The notes: generated by a model not told the origin, from the letters alone. A DNA stretch of 64,000 nucleotides from Saccharomyces mikatae IFO 1815 (GCF_947241705.1 NC_079267.1:310001-374000); one strand, 5' to 3'; positions 1 through 10,035 are shown, counted from the first letter of the stretch. Numbers and translations: made by a program.

Positions 1-782
1 TGAGCGAAGCAATCACACAGAGTTGTTTTGCATTGATGGAGGCGTTTGACGGGCTAATACCCCAAAAGTTCGAATTGGATCCATGCATTGATGAAATTAA
101 TGGAGATTGCGAGTTTAATGGTGACATTAAATCACGAATGATTTTCAATGGAGAATATGAAACTTTTGAAAATGACCAGGATATTGGGATCAAAGTTTGG
201 AAGCATGGTAGAGGTTTAAACGGCCGTAAAGTTAAGAGAAATTTAGTAGTTGAAGACATGACAACAGAGACCGAAAGCATTAAGGATGATACAGTTAGAA
301 ACGTGAAATCGGTTGCTGCAACAAACGATGGCCAAGTAACGCAAGTTCGTAGGGTTTTTACGCTCGGTAAAAGTATCAAACCGCATATAACAACAGACGA
401 CATTACTGGTTCTCAGTGGAAAAGCCATCCGGACTGGCCTTTCTGGGTCAACAAATTGGAAACCAGAAGATTATTGGATTCGAATGTCATTGAATCTATA
501 TTTTTTATGTACAGAGTCAGTGGAAAACAAAAATGGAGAACTATGGGTAAGCAAGCGTTTGAAATCTTGATAAAAAAAATAATGAACTTAAATAGTGGTG
601 CCAAAGGACTGTGGCAAGTAAAGGAATTTTACGAAAATGATGAAAAGGCAAACTATGGTTTACCCAGCTATTGGTTTTCCAGAACTTTGAAATATTACTT
701 GCTATTATTCAGCGATGGTGATGAGATTTCACTAGATAAATATATCATAACACAAGGAGGCCATATAATCAAAAAGAAATGA
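1..782 (+). CDS. MNL2: Mnl2, mannosidase-like ER protein (3' part)
   Basis: This is the C-terminal part of a glycoside hydrolase family 47 protein, open to the left window edge in the frame starting at base 3 (about 259 codons seen). Family members trim mannose from N-glycans; Mnl2 is known as a putative ER mannosidase acting in degradation of misfolded glycoproteins. The tail shows the family pattern of an aromatic-rich helix followed by FSDGDEISLDKYI. The place where family members carry the calcium-binding T-E-A-H-P motif reads T-Q-G-G-H here, so only the threonine is kept. It is followed tail-to-tail by SHM2 after 120 bases. The identification also rests on gene order. Confidence 0.9.
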   Translation, partial: SEAITQSCFALMEAFDGLIPQKFELDPCIDEINGDCEFNGDIKSRMIFNGEYETFENDQDIGIKVWKHGRGLNGRKVKRNLVVEDMTTETESIKDDTVRNVKSVAATNDGQVTQVRRVFTLGKSIKPHITTDDITGSQWKSHPDWPFWVNKLETRRLLDSNVIESIFFMYRVSGKQKWRTMGKQAFEILIKKIMNLNSGAKGLWQVKEFYENDEKANYGLPSYWFSRTLKYYLLLFSDGDEISLDKYIITQGGHIIKKK

Positions 783-902
783 AGTTAACGTTAAAAACAT
801 AGTACGCACATACACACACATACATATATACATAATGAGAAGAGAAGAAAATGAATACTTATACAGTAATGTTTTTTTTAATGTTTTGTTGTGATGGTTT
901 CT

Positions 903-2312
903 TCACACAGCTAGTGGGTATTCACCAGCCCAGTCGTAAATTTCCTTTTTCCAGGTGTCCAAAACGTCAGAGCCTTCATCGACCTTGGCTTTGAAGTCCT
1001 TTAATCTACAAGCATCCTTTGGTAAGCTTTGTTGAACTTGATGAGCAAATTCAACAGCCTTGTTAATGTATTGAACAATTCTGTGGAAATCTTCTTCACC
1101 CATTCCCCTAGTGGTCATGGCTGGGGCACCGATACGGACACCACCTGGAACCAAAGCTGATTTATCACCTGGAATAGAGTTTTTGTTCAAGGCAATGTTA
1201 ATCTTTTCACAAATGTATTCAACACGAGCACCATCAACACCCTTCTCTCTCAAAGACACTAGAACCATGTGAGAGTCAGTACCGTTGGAAACTAATCTGT
1301 AACCCAAGTTCTTGAATTCGCTTTCCAAAGCCTTGGCGTTCTTCAAAACTTGAGTTTGGTATTCTTTGAATTCTGGAGTGGCAGCTTGCTTCAAAGCAGT
1401 GGCCAAAGCAGCAATAGTATGATTGTGTGGACCACCTTGATGACCTGGGAAAACAGAAAAGTTAATTGGGTTTTCCAAGTCGTATAGGACTTCTTTACCA
1501 GTTTTAGGGTTGACAGATCTCACACCTCTTCTGAAGAAGATCATAGCACCACGAGGACCTCTTAAAGACTTGTGGGTGGTAGTGGTAACAATATCAGCGT
1601 ACTCGAAAGGAGATGGAATGACACCTGCGGCGATCAAACCAGAAATATGGGCCATGTCGACCATCAAGTAAGCACCACATTTATCAGCTATTTCTCTCAT
1701 TCTTTTGTAGTCAATCAAACGACAGTAAGCAGAAGTACCAGCAACAAGAACCTTTGGTCTATATAGGATGGCGTTCTTTTCTAAAGCATCGTAGTCAATT
1801 ATACCGGTTTCTGGGTTAACTCTGTATGGGAAGGATTCGAAGTAAGTGGAGACAGCAGAGATTTTTCTGTTTTCAGTAGCGTAACCGTGAGATAAATGAC
1901 CACCGTCTGGTAGGTATAAACCCATCAATCTCTCATGAGGCTTCATGATGGCTTGGTAAACTTGCAAGTTTGCAGGAGAACCAGACAAAGTTTGGACGTT
2001 AACACCCCATCTGTCAGGGGTAACGTGGAAGGCCTTCAAAGCTCTTTGTTGACATAGAATTTCCATTCTGTCAATGTGTTCATTACCACCGTAGTAACGG
2101 GCACCTGGATAACCTTCAGAGTACTTGTTGGACAAAGGAGTTCCAAGAGCATCGAAAACAGAGGTAGAAGTGAAGTTTTCGGAAGCAATCAAATCAATGG
2201 AGTGCTTTTGTCTTTCAATTTCATCCTTGATGATAGAGTCAACTTCTGGGTCAGTGTCCACCAAGTGAGAGGTGATCAACTTGTGATGAGCGTCGGATAG
2301 AGTATAAGGCAT
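903..2312 (-). CDS. SHM2: cytosolic serine hydroxymethyltransferase
   Basis: The 469-residue protein is full length. It is a pyridoxal-phosphate enzyme that interconverts serine plus tetrahydrofolate with glycine plus 5,10-methylene-tetrahydrofolate, the main cytosolic source of one-carbon units for purines, thymidylate and methionine. The PLP-binding lysine is K248 in VTTTTHKSLRGPRG, and the glycine-rich SGSPANLQVY loop lies near residue 110. There is no targeting presequence, which separates it from mitochondrial Shm1. Codon use is strongly biased, as expected for an abundant protein. Three TGACTC/TGAGTC hexamers upstream fit control by Gcn4 and Bas1. Confidence 0.97.
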   Translation of the reverse strand: MPYTLSDAHHKLITSHLVDTDPEVDSIIKDEIERQKHSIDLIASENFTSTSVFDALGTPLSNKYSEGYPGARYYGGNEHIDRMEILCQQRALKAFHVTPDRWGVNVQTLSGSPANLQVYQAIMKPHERLMGLYLPDGGHLSHGYATENRKISAVSTYFESFPYRVNPETGIIDYDALEKNAILYRPKVLVAGTSAYCRLIDYKRMREIADKCGAYLMVDMAHISGLIAAGVIPSPFEYADIVTTTTHKSLRGPRGAMIFFRRGVRSVNPKTGKEVLYDLENPINFSVFPGHQGGPHNHTIAALATALKQAATPEFKEYQTQVLKNAKALESEFKNLGYRLVSNGTDSHMVLVSLREKGVDGARVEYICEKINIALNKNSIPGDKSALVPGGVRIGAPAMTTRGMGEEDFHRIVQYINKAVEFAHQVQQSLPKDACRLKDFKAKVDEGSDVLDTWKKEIYDWAGEYPLAV

Positions 2313-2450
2313 TGTATGTGGTGTTCAAACTAAACTGTTGTGGTTTGCTATAGTGCAGTATCTATCGTAGAGCCTACTATAAAATGATTAAGGACTGGAC
2401 GTGAAATGAGAGAAGCAAGCTTTGCATTATATATAAAACAAGTAGAAGAA

Positions 2451-2597
2451 GACTCATGGTTTCGTGCTAAGATGATTATGAATTTAAAAATTATACAGAG
2501 TAAAAACAAGACACAACCAAGAAACGAGAAACTCAAAAGATAGAGTCAAACCTTTATGGTCAAAGCTACCTGAAATGGTCATTTTTCACAAGAGTCA
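2451..2597 (-). promoter_or_regulatory. Gcn4/Bas1-type sites upstream of SHM2
   Basis: Read on the SHM2 coding strand, the 348-base gap between REX2 and SHM2 holds TGACTC at 2597-2592 and at 2548-2543, and TGAGTC at 2456-2451. TGACTC is the core of both the Bas1 site (purine and one-carbon genes) and the Gcn4 site. SHM2 is a known member of the adenine regulon. The matches are seen directly; occupancy is inferred. Confidence 0.55.
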
Positions 2598-2660
2598 TGT
2601 TTCGTGTATGAAAAACTGTGAAAAATTTCACTTCTTTTTTTTCATTTCTTTTTTCCTACT

Positions 2661-3476
2661 TTAAAAATTGGTGCGTTGCCTCTTCAAAGACGAAGTAGAT
2701 GAAGATGAAGATGGTGACTCCTGCTGCTCAGACTCAATTGACTCGACCGACTCTGTCTCCTGTGGTGGCTTCAAATAGTTATCCATATACCACTGCAATT
2801 GAGCTATGCTCTCTTTGATATCACTGTAGGCAGTATGTGCAGCTTCTTTCTTCGGGTTACGTGCTTGTAGAGCTGGATTGTGTCTACGGGCAACTTCCAT
2901 GATACTGCTGACGTCGACAATTCTGTAGAAGAGATGGTCAATGATCTTGGGAAACTCGCGGACCATGAACAAGCGGTCCATATGCACGCTGTTACCTGCC
3001 AGGACACCGACGTTTTTCTCTGGTATGTAGCGCTGGATGTACTCGAGAAGCTCGTCTTCCACCTGGGCCAAGGTCTTACCGCTTGCCAAGACTTTAGCCG
3101 TGAGACCACTGTCACCATGGTGCTCGATACACCACTGGTTCATTTTGTTCATAACATCGGGGCCATAGTGAATGACACTTTCGTAATGCGACTCTCCTTG
3201 ACCATCGGATCCTTTGACGGGCGTTAGACGTCCATCGGTGATGATGCAACAAATCTCGATAATCTTGTCGTTCACATGGTCTAGTCCCGTCATCTCGCAA
3301 TCGATCCAGACCAAAGGTTTGAATAGCTTGGTCTTAAGTTCCGGTTTTTGTGCCATTGATTGCAAGTTTTGGATGGTTCGTGGTCGTAAGTACTGTGAAA
3401 CTAATCTTCTGTGCTGCAAGATGAAACTGGAGCGGGTGCGTACTATGCTTCTTGCTGGGAACAATAACCACTTCAT
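2661..3476 (-). CDS. REX2: Rex2 3'-5' RNA exonuclease (oligoribonuclease)
   Basis: The 271-residue protein is a DEDDh exonuclease of the oligoribonuclease type. Exo I is WIDCEMTGL with D59 and E61, and a later HTAYSDIKESIAQL stretch holds the last catalytic His and Asp. The basic, arginine-rich first 40 residues look like a mitochondrial targeting sequence, as known for Rex2, which trims small RNAs (U4, U5, 5.8S) and acts in mitochondria. The C-terminus is a low-complexity serine and glutamate tail ending in KRQRTNF. It is divergent from FRS1, sharing a 431-base promoter region. The start is the first ATG; a shorter form from M41 after the presequence is possible. Confidence 0.93.
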   Translation of the reverse strand: MKWLLFPARSIVRTRSSFILQHRRLVSQYLRPRTIQNLQSMAQKPELKTKLFKPLVWIDCEMTGLDHVNDKIIEICCIITDGRLTPVKGSDGQGESHYESVIHYGPDVMNKMNQWCIEHHGDSGLTAKVLASGKTLAQVEDELLEYIQRYIPEKNVGVLAGNSVHMDRLFMVREFPKIIDHLFYRIVDVSSIMEVARRHNPALQARNPKKEAAHTAYSDIKESIAQLQWYMDNYLKPPQETESVESIESEQQESPSSSSSTSSLKRQRTNF

Positions 3477-3808
3477 CTTGATCTTTTATGTTTATTTTTG
3501 AAAGTTCCTTCCTTTTTTCCCATTTTCTTAGCAGATTGAAAAGTTCACATAGAGTTTTTCGATATCTCTTGAGGTCCCACTTTTAAAAGGGAGAAAGAAA
3601 CGGTCAAAGGAGTGCGAGTATACGCAGGGCTTGAATTATATGCATGGCCATGTATCCAGTGGCTACACTACGGACCAAGAACTACATAGTTGCTCCCAAT
3701 GATTGCAATACTTGTATAAAACTACATCTTCTTGATTCTCCATCACACTTCACGAGGTGATGTTCTTGTTGAAAAACACCACTAAAAAAAGAAAGGAAAA
3801 TGAGAGAA

Positions 3809-3821
3809 TGAAAAATTTTCA
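3809..3821. promoter_or_regulatory. RRPE-like element between REX2 and FRS1
   Basis: The sequence TGAAAAATTTTCA, a perfect match to the RRPE core bound by Stb3, lies about 90 bases upstream of the FRS1 ATG in the REX2-FRS1 divergent promoter. RRPE is typical of growth-regulated ribosome-biogenesis and translation genes. I see no perfect PAC motif next to it. The rest of the 431-base gap shows no gene. Confidence 0.5.
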
Positions 3822-3907
3822 ATGAATTTCTCGAAAGCGTGGAGTTGATCAAATGTTCAGTAAACAGGGTAGAGTAGAATAGGACACATCAATAACACCG
3901 AGCCAAC

Positions 3908-5695
3908 ATGCCTACTGTCTCTGTGAATAAGCAGCAATTATTTGAGCTTCTGGGCAAAAACTATACTTCTCAAGAATTCGACGAATTATGTTTTGAATTC
4001 GGCATGGAAATGGACGAGGACACCACAGAGGAGGCGTTGAAAACTGGGGAAGAGCCAGAATTGAAACTTGATATCAGTGCCAACCGTTACGATTTGCTTT
4101 GTATCGAAGGTATTTCCCAATCACTAAACGAATACTTGGAACGTGAAGAGAGACCTGATTATAAATTGAGTAAGCCAACGACTAAGTTGATCATTGACAA
4201 ATCGACGGAACAAATTAGACCTTTCGCTACAGCCGCCGTGTTGAGAAACATTAAGCTTAATGAAAAATCATATGCTTCTTTCATTGCGCTGCAAGATAAA
4301 CTACATGCCAATCTTTGTAGAAACAGAAGCTTGGTTGCTATGGGTACTCATGACTTGGATTCAATTGAAGGTCCATTCCATTACAGAGCATTACCACCAA
4401 AGGACATCAAATTCGTACCATTGAATCAAACCCAGGAATTCACTGGCGACAAATTGATCGAGTTTTATAAGTCTCCAGAACAGAAAAACAACATCGGAAG
4501 ATACGTCCACATTATTGAGGACTCCCCCGTCTTTCCAGTTATTATGGACAGCAAAGATCGTGTTTGCTCATTGCCACCATTGATCAACAGTGAACATTCA
4601 AAGATCTCTGTGGACACTCGTAACATCTTGATTGATATTACGGCAACCGACAAGACCAAAGCTGAAATTGTTTTGAATATATTAACTACTATGTTTTCAC
4701 GTTATTGTGACGAACCGTTTACAGTAGAACCTGTAGAAATTGTTTCTGAACACAATGGTCAATCGCGTTTGGCACCAAACTTCAATGATAGAATTATGGA
4801 TGTCTCCATCAAATACATTAACTCCTGTCTTGGTTTAGATCAATCCGCAGATGAAATTGCCCATTGTTTAAAGAAGATGTCATTACATGCTGTGCAAGCG
4901 AAGGAAAATAAGGACATCCTGCACGTTGACATTCCAGTGACAAGACCGGATATTTTGCATGCTTGTGATATAATGGAAGACGCCGCTGTCGGTTACGGTT
5001 TCAACAATCTTCCAAAGGGTGAAAAGCTTTCCAATGCTAACTTCATTGCAAAACCATTACCGATCAACAAGGTTTCCGATATTTTCAGAGTTGCATCCTC
5101 TCAAGCAACATGGATAGAAGTTCTGCCATTGACTTTATGTTCACATGATGAAAACTTCAAATACTTAAGGCAAACTGACAGCAATGACACAGCTGTCAAA
5201 TTGGCCAATCCAAAGACTCTTGAGTACCAAGTTGTGAGAACAACCTTGCTACCAGGTATCTTGAAGACTGTCAAGGAGAACAGAAAGCACTCCTTGCCAA
5301 TTAAAGTCTTTGAAACTGGTGATGTCGTTTTTAAAGACGAAAAATTAGAAAGAAAAGCCTACAATGAACGCCACTGGGCTGCCATTTATGTGGGTAAGAA
5401 CTCTGGGTTTGAGATCATTCAAGGTTTATTAGGTAAAATCATGCAAACCTTCAGAACGGCATGGATTGCCGACTATGGTGCTGCTGCTTCTGGCAGAGGT
5501 TACTGGATTGAAGAAGACGATTCTGTGAAAACCTATTTCCCAGGAAGAGGTGCCAAGGTTATGTTTAGATCCAAAGAAGGTGTTAAGCCAGAACAAATTG
5601 GTCACTTAGGTGTCTTGCATCCTGAAGTCATGATGAATTTCGACGTTCCATTTGCTGCATCCTTCGTGGAGGTTAATGCCGAAGTTTTCCTATAA
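3908..5695 (+). CDS. FRS1: phenylalanyl-tRNA synthetase beta subunit, cytosolic
   Basis: The 595-residue protein has the expected length. With the alpha subunit (Frs2) it forms the alpha2-beta2 enzyme that charges tRNA-Phe in the cytosol. The eukaryote-type beta subunit has the B3/B4 editing region in the first half ([17 protein letters not shown] near residue 150), the B5 domain with [21 protein letters not shown] near 340-365, and a catalytic-like C-terminal fold ending [14 protein letters not shown]. The start follows from the ATG and from the conserved N-terminus [16 protein letters not shown]. Codon bias is high. It is followed on the same strand by RPL22A after 390 bases. Confidence 0.97.
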   Translation: MPTVSVNKQQLFELLGKNYTSQEFDELCFEFGMEMDEDTTEEALKTGEEPELKLDISANRYDLLCIEGISQSLNEYLEREERPDYKLSKPTTKLIIDKSTEQIRPFATAAVLRNIKLNEKSYASFIALQDKLHANLCRNRSLVAMGTHDLDSIEGPFHYRALPPKDIKFVPLNQTQEFTGDKLIEFYKSPEQKNNIGRYVHIIEDSPVFPVIMDSKDRVCSLPPLINSEHSKISVDTRNILIDITATDKTKAEIVLNILTTMFSRYCDEPFTVEPVEIVSEHNGQSRLAPNFNDRIMDVSIKYINSCLGLDQSADEIAHCLKKMSLHAVQAKENKDILHVDIPVTRPDILHACDIMEDAAVGYGFNNLPKGEKLSNANFIAKPLPINKVSDIFRVASSQATWIEVLPLTLCSHDENFKYLRQTDSNDTAVKLANPKTLEYQVVRTTLLPGILKTVKENRKHSLPIKVFETGDVVFKDEKLERKAYNERHWAAIYVGKNSGFEIIQGLLGKIMQTFRTAWIADYGAAASGRGYWIEEDDSVKTYFPGRGAKVMFRSKEGVKPEQIGHLGVLHPEVMMNFDVPFAASFVEVNAEVFL

Positions 5696-5849
5696 TGCAA
5701 TGTTTCAAAAAAATCTTAACGATTTTAAAAAACATAAATAGATATATATATATAAACACACTTAAAGCTTACAATGTTCTGCGTAATACTATTGCGACTA
5801 CTAAGCGTGCTTTCCTTTGGTCAACTTTTAAGTAGCGACTTTTTTCATA

Positions 5850-5880
5850 ACATCAGTACATTTACGAACAGCCATACATT
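5850..5880 (+). promoter_or_regulatory. tandem Rap1-like sites upstream of RPL22A
   Basis: Two sequences resembling the Rap1 consensus ACACCCRTACATT lie in tandem, 18 bases apart: ACATCAGTACATT at 5850-5862 (two mismatches) and ACAGCCATACATT at 5868-5880 (one mismatch). They are 206-236 bases upstream of the RPL22A ATG, which is the arrangement and distance usual at yeast ribosomal-protein genes. Binding is inferred. Confidence 0.55.
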
Positions 5881-6085
5881 TTTGGTCTATTTTCTTCCTG
5901 CCACATGCGTTTTCTTGAAGAAGACAATCTCGCACCACGCATAATCTGGCCTGGGATTTCCCAGAAAGTTTCAATCTGCCTGTCATTCAGCTACAAGACA
6001 AGTACCAATTGTACTTGAAATGGGAATTTATCCTTGTTTTTCTTTCTAACAATCTGAAAACAACCAAAACAAAGATCAAGAAACA

Positions 6086-6848
6086 ATGGCCCCAAACGTA
6101 TGATACATTACATGGAAACCGTACCCGACTCGAAGTCTCTGTTTTACTGTTATTGTAACGATCGGCTCCACAGGAGTAGTGATAGAAATTAAAATCAAAT
6201 ACATAATTAATGAGAAAAAAGAAATTGTACGGAATAAAGAAGCGTCTATGTGTTTAGTTGCTTTTCTGTTTTTTAAAAATTCACTGACTTGAACATTGAA
6301 ATCTGTGTCGACCCTCTCACTTCCTTTTTATCTGCATCTAAATGTTTTTTGTTTGAGGTTCTCATATGTGATTGTTAATAGCAGTAGGCAACTTTGTGGT
6401 TTCGGGATTGAAGATCAACGAATATTCTTTTACTAACAGTACTGTTCTGAAAATTTTTTGTTAATTTTCAAAATTCGGACTCTTTTTAATATAGACTTCC
6501 AGAAAGCAAAAGATTGCCAAGACCTTTACCGTCGATGTCTCTTCTCCAACTGAAAACGGTGTTTTCGACCCAGCTTCCTACGCTAAGTACTTGATCGACC
6601 ACATCAAGGTCGAAGGTGCTGTCGGTAACTTGGGTAACGCTGTCACTGTCACTGAAGATGGTACCGTTGTTACTGTTGTTTCTACTGCTAAGTTCTCTGG
6701 TAAGTACTTGAAGTACTTGACAAAGAAGTACTTGAAGAAGAACCAATTGAGAGACTGGATCAGATTTGTCTCTACCAAGACCAACGAATACAGATTGGCC
6801 TTCTACCAAGTCACTCCAGAAGAAGACGAAGAAGAAGACGAAGAATAA
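6086..6848 (+). CDS. RPL22A: ribosomal protein eL22A (two exons)
   Basis: The coding sequence joins exon 1 (6086-6097: ATG GCC CCA AAC) to exon 2 (6495-6848) across a 397-base intron, giving a 121-residue protein that starts [19 protein letters not shown] and ends in an acidic EEDEEEDEE tail. eL22 is a non-essential protein of the 60S subunit near the exit tunnel. Codon bias is very high. Known biology: Rpl22 binds introns of its own paralogous transcripts and lowers their splicing, so the long intron may be regulatory. Rap1-like sites lie upstream. Any coding call starting inside exon 2 would miss the N-terminus. Confidence 0.97.
6098..6494 (+). other. spliceosomal intron of RPL22A
   Basis: The 5' splice site is GTATGA at 6098-6103, with A instead of T at position 6 of the GTATGT consensus. 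A perfect branch-point box TACTAAC is at 6431-6437 and the 3' splice site ATAG ends at 6494, 57 bases after the box. The intron length and the uninterrupted protein across the junction support it. I saw no small nucleolar RNA inside it. Confidence 0.95.
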
Positions 6849-7126
6849 ATTCATTAATATTATTTAAATAGAGCATATTTTTTGTATAATTAAAATCTTC
6901 CAAACCTAATAAATATATTTAGTGAATGTACTTTTCATCACTTGGAAAAAAGAAAGGTGAGTGAGCTCACTTAGTTTTTTTTTTTTGAGTTCAGATGCAT
7001 CTCATCTTGAGGCCTCTTTTTTCACCTCTGGAACATTATTTATGAATTGCTTTTCAATGGTCCGATATATATCGAATACCTTTCAAAACCATATATGTTC
7101 ATAACTGATCTATTATCGCAACAAGA

Positions 7127-8122
7127 ATGAATCCGAAGAGAGTGGCTCAATTGCCTGTACACAATGAAGCTACACTTCCACCACAAGAAATCATCGATCT
7201 TTTCAAGATAAGTTTCTTGGAAGAGCTGTATCCCAAAGATCAAGACGAAGAAAAGTCTCCATTGAGTGACAAAATACAAGCAGTCAAATCTGACCTTTAT
7301 AATAGAGATTATAATGCCGCTTTCAACAGCGAAGCTAAAAGAATAGCATATTGTTGTCGTTGGTCACCTTCTAGGGCAACAGGTTATGCTTCAGTGTTTG
7401 CACATTTCCCTGAGCTCCTGAAGGTCATCAGGTGCGAGATAGAAGATAAAGATTCGAACGTGTTGTGCGTCGGAGGCGGTGCTGGTGGTGAGTTGGTTGC
7501 ATTAGCAAGCATATTCACTTTGTCGAGAGATTTTTCATCTAAATTCGCTACTGCTTTGAAAATAAACAACGAAGAAACTATAAAACCTAGAAAGCTAAAC
7601 ATACAATTAGTGGACATCGCTAACTGGTCCTCTGTTGTTGAAAAGCTAACAACTACAATAAAATCGAAATGGTTATATGATGATCTAGCAGCAGAATCAT
7701 TCAATGTCAATTACGTCCATAAAGACTGTTTACAAATGACAGAACCACACGATCTCAAAATGTACCAGGGGCTTGATCTTATAACTTTGCTTTTTACTAC
7801 AAATGAATTATTTACACAGAAGAAAGTTGAAAGTATCAAATTTCTACAACGATTGAACGAGAACTGCACCCCTGGTTGCCATCTTCTCATTCTGGAAAGT
7901 GCAGGAAGCTATTCTCACATTTCAATCAACAACAAGAAATTTCCAATCCAATTTCTAATCGACACTATCTTAGTGGGCAATAAAAAGGACAAAAGTTCGA
8001 CGGGTCCATGGTCATTGGTGTCGGAAAGCGACAGTATTTGGTACAGAATAGATTCAAAACTCGACTACTCCATTCCGCTGGAAAACATGCGTTTCTTCTA
8101 CCGCCTTTACGTCAAGAATTGA
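7127..8122 (+). CDS. BMT6: Bmt6, 25S rRNA uridine-N3 methyltransferase
   Basis: The 331-residue protein has a Rossmann SAM-binding motif I, VLCVGGGAGGELVALAS, near residue 110, after a helical N-terminal region. By orthology it methylates N3 of a uridine (U2843 in S. cerevisiae) in 25S rRNA and acts in the nucleolus. An in-frame TGA at 7106-7108 leaves the ATG at 7127 as the only usable start. The upstream gap holds a long T tract near 6974-6986, a 12-base palindrome at 6960-6971 and a GATGAG core (7001-7006, reverse strand) typical of ribosome-assembly genes. Confidence 0.9.
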   Translation: MNPKRVAQLPVHNEATLPPQEIIDLFKISFLEELYPKDQDEEKSPLSDKIQAVKSDLYNRDYNAAFNSEAKRIAYCCRWSPSRATGYASVFAHFPELLKVIRCEIEDKDSNVLCVGGGAGGELVALASIFTLSRDFSSKFATALKINNEETIKPRKLNIQLVDIANWSSVVEKLTTTIKSKWLYDDLAAESFNVNYVHKDCLQMTEPHDLKMYQGLDLITLLFTTNELFTQKKVESIKFLQRLNENCTPGCHLLILESAGSYSHISINNKKFPIQFLIDTILVGNKKDKSSTGPWSLVSESDSIWYRIDSKLDYSIPLENMRFFYRLYVKN

Positions 8123-8327
8123 CAAGTTTCACAGTAATACGATTACTTTCTATTAATTGTTCTTTTTTCGAAAAGTTCAGAAAATTTTTTTTCTTCTTCC
8201 CATCGACACCGAGAGAATATTAATAAGAGAGTTGAAAATTCGATTTGAAATCATAAATAAAGAAGGGGCCACGAGTTAAACAGGGTTTTCTGTGAATAAT
8301 TGAAGAAAGAGGTAGTATAAATCAAGT

Positions 8328-9149
8328 ATGACCGTTCCCAGGAATCGTCCCATGGCCCCATTTGGCACCATTATCAAATCAAGAATAAAACAACCGCAGT
8401 TTTATTGGTTTATAGGTCATTTTTTAACAATCTTTAACTTTGTACAGTTTCATCTTTCAATCATGTCTAAACAAAACCAATTGTCATGCTATAGGAGGTC
8501 ATTATTTTACATATCCATTACCTATGCTATTGTGCTTTACCAGTTCTTCAAAAGCGATCAGTTGAAGTTCAATTTCACGCTTTTGCGACAAGAGATCAAA
8601 AAATTGGATAATCTGCAATATTTTTCCATGCTATTCATACTTTTTATTTTATCACAGTTCAACATCATAATTAGTGGCTCGTTGTACAGCCCTGTTATCT
8701 TTTCAATATTTCACTTCCTAAACTACTTCAAGGAAAACCTTTTGCCATTTTTGCCTTTGCTACCATTTAACCTAAAAAATTTGTTGAACTCTAAGATAAC
8801 AGTATTCATTCAAAATTACAATGGGTTTTTCTTACAAATGGCTCAGGTGTTTGAGATTATCTGTGGATTGCGTGTAGGCCTTTTCCTAGTACCATTTAAC
8901 TTTTTCTTGCTGTTGGTAAGAAGAGCAAACGTATCATTTGAGATAGTGGGTACAATGTTGGCAGGTTTAACGTATGTATGGTTCTTCAAGTTAAGATATT
9001 TACAAAGTGAATCAATGAGACAGATATTCAAGCAATATGTCCTTAGATTGGATGCATATGTCAGCCGTACTTTGCCCCCATCCTTTGTCCGTCTATGGAA
9101 CGGCTATAAGAACTTCGTCATGGCAGTGTTTTGGAGAATACCTGTATAA
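8328..9149 (+). CDS. PER33: Per33, Pom33-family ER/nuclear-pore membrane protein
   Basis: The 273-residue integral membrane protein belongs to the Pom33/TMEM33 family. Hydrophobic segments are visible near residues 25-50, 60-75, 95-125 and 165-225, followed by a basic, amphipathic C-terminal region of the type that lets Pom33 bind curved membranes. Per33 is known in the ER and nuclear envelope and associates with nuclear pores; Pom33 is its whole-genome-duplication sister. Identification comes from the protein family and from synteny. It is convergent with SND2, with only 93 bases between stop codons. Confidence 0.92.
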   Translation: MTVPRNRPMAPFGTIIKSRIKQPQFYWFIGHFLTIFNFVQFHLSIMSKQNQLSCYRRSLFYISITYAIVLYQFFKSDQLKFNFTLLRQEIKKLDNLQYFSMLFILFILSQFNIIISGSLYSPVIFSIFHFLNYFKENLLPFLPLLPFNLKNLLNSKITVFIQNYNGFFLQMAQVFEIICGLRVGLFLVPFNFFLLLVRRANVSFEIVGTMLAGLTYVWFFKLRYLQSESMRQIFKQYVLRLDAYVSRTLPPSFVRLWNGYKNFVMAVFWRIPV

Positions 9150-9242
9150 CAGAACATGCTCACTTTAAGTATATCTAAAATCGTTTTTATATATACACTC
9201 TATAGAAAGCAAATATATCAAAAAGCGCATAAAACTCTATGT

Positions 9243-9791
9243 TTAGCGGTATTTGTATTTGATTTTGGAGTCACCGTCACCTCTTTTCTCCCTTTTCATC
9301 TGTCTTTTAGATTTGGCTTGTCCTTCACCAGCATTTTTTAACTGATTGTCTGCCTGAGTTTGTTGATGGGAGCCAGGCATCACCATATTTTTAAGGCCAT
9401 AAAGCTTATAGCCTGCGTATATGGGACACAATAATAAACACCACCAAAATTTAAATGTTCTGAACGCTATAATGCCAATGTTTCCAAAAAGTGATAAATA
9501 CACTAAATCAAAAAAATATGATATTAAATTTGTATCATCGTTCAAATCTATACCTTGTTTTACCACACGGTTACCATCGTACTTTGGTTTTCCAGATATC
9601 ACGATGATATAGATGGCAACAAACATAGGAGAATTCAAAATCACGAGCTTGATCCATTGGCCTATTGTAGCCTTACGTGAAATTAATAAACGTACAATAG
9701 CCATCCCTAAAAACAGGGACACTTGCTTGAATAAGCCTTGAATTATTTTTGCATTAGAACTAGCTTGTTTTTTCCCTGCTTTACCAGCCAT
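9243..9791 (-). CDS. SND2: Snd2 (Env10), SRP-independent ER targeting protein
   Basis: The 182-residue multi-span membrane protein matches the Snd2/TMEM208 family. It starts MAGKAGKKQASSNAKIIQ, has hydrophobic segments near residues 28-45, 48-64, 92-110 and 112-128, and ends in a highly basic tail (KSKRQMKREKRGDGDSKIK). Snd2 works with Snd3 and the translocon in the SND route, which delivers proteins with internal or C-terminal membrane segments to the ER. It is divergent from SPC3, another ER-entry gene, with 244 bases shared between them. Confidence 0.93.
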   Translation of the reverse strand: MAGKAGKKQASSNAKIIQGLFKQVSLFLGMAIVRLLISRKATIGQWIKLVILNSPMFVAIYIIVISGKPKYDGNRVVKQGIDLNDDTNLISYFFDLVYLSLFGNIGIIAFRTFKFWWCLLLCPIYAGYKLYGLKNMVMPGSHQQTQADNQLKNAGEGQAKSKRQMKREKRGDGDSKIKYKYR

Positions 9792-10035
9792 TTTAGCAAA
9801 ATAAACTTATACTACTATTTTATCTCTTTTCTTAAAGTCACAGATATGTATATCATCGTCCTTTTATTGTATTTTTTATTATGTTGAAATTTTTCATTTC
9901 AAAGCGCCGAACGAAGATTTGGTAATTCTATAGCAATTAGTGTACGTGGAGAGAAGGTTACCGTAAAAAGGCTCAATAGTTCTGCCCGGAAAGATCTATA
10001 AAATTAGCTAGGATAGCAGACACATCCTCAGAGTA

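Noticed and set aside
6486-6854. 122-codon minus-strand open frame over RPL22A exon 2
   Set aside because: It is fully antisense to a highly biased ribosomal-protein exon, which leaves long antisense frames by chance. S. cerevisiae has a dubious entry here (BUD28); its effects are explained by RPL22A.
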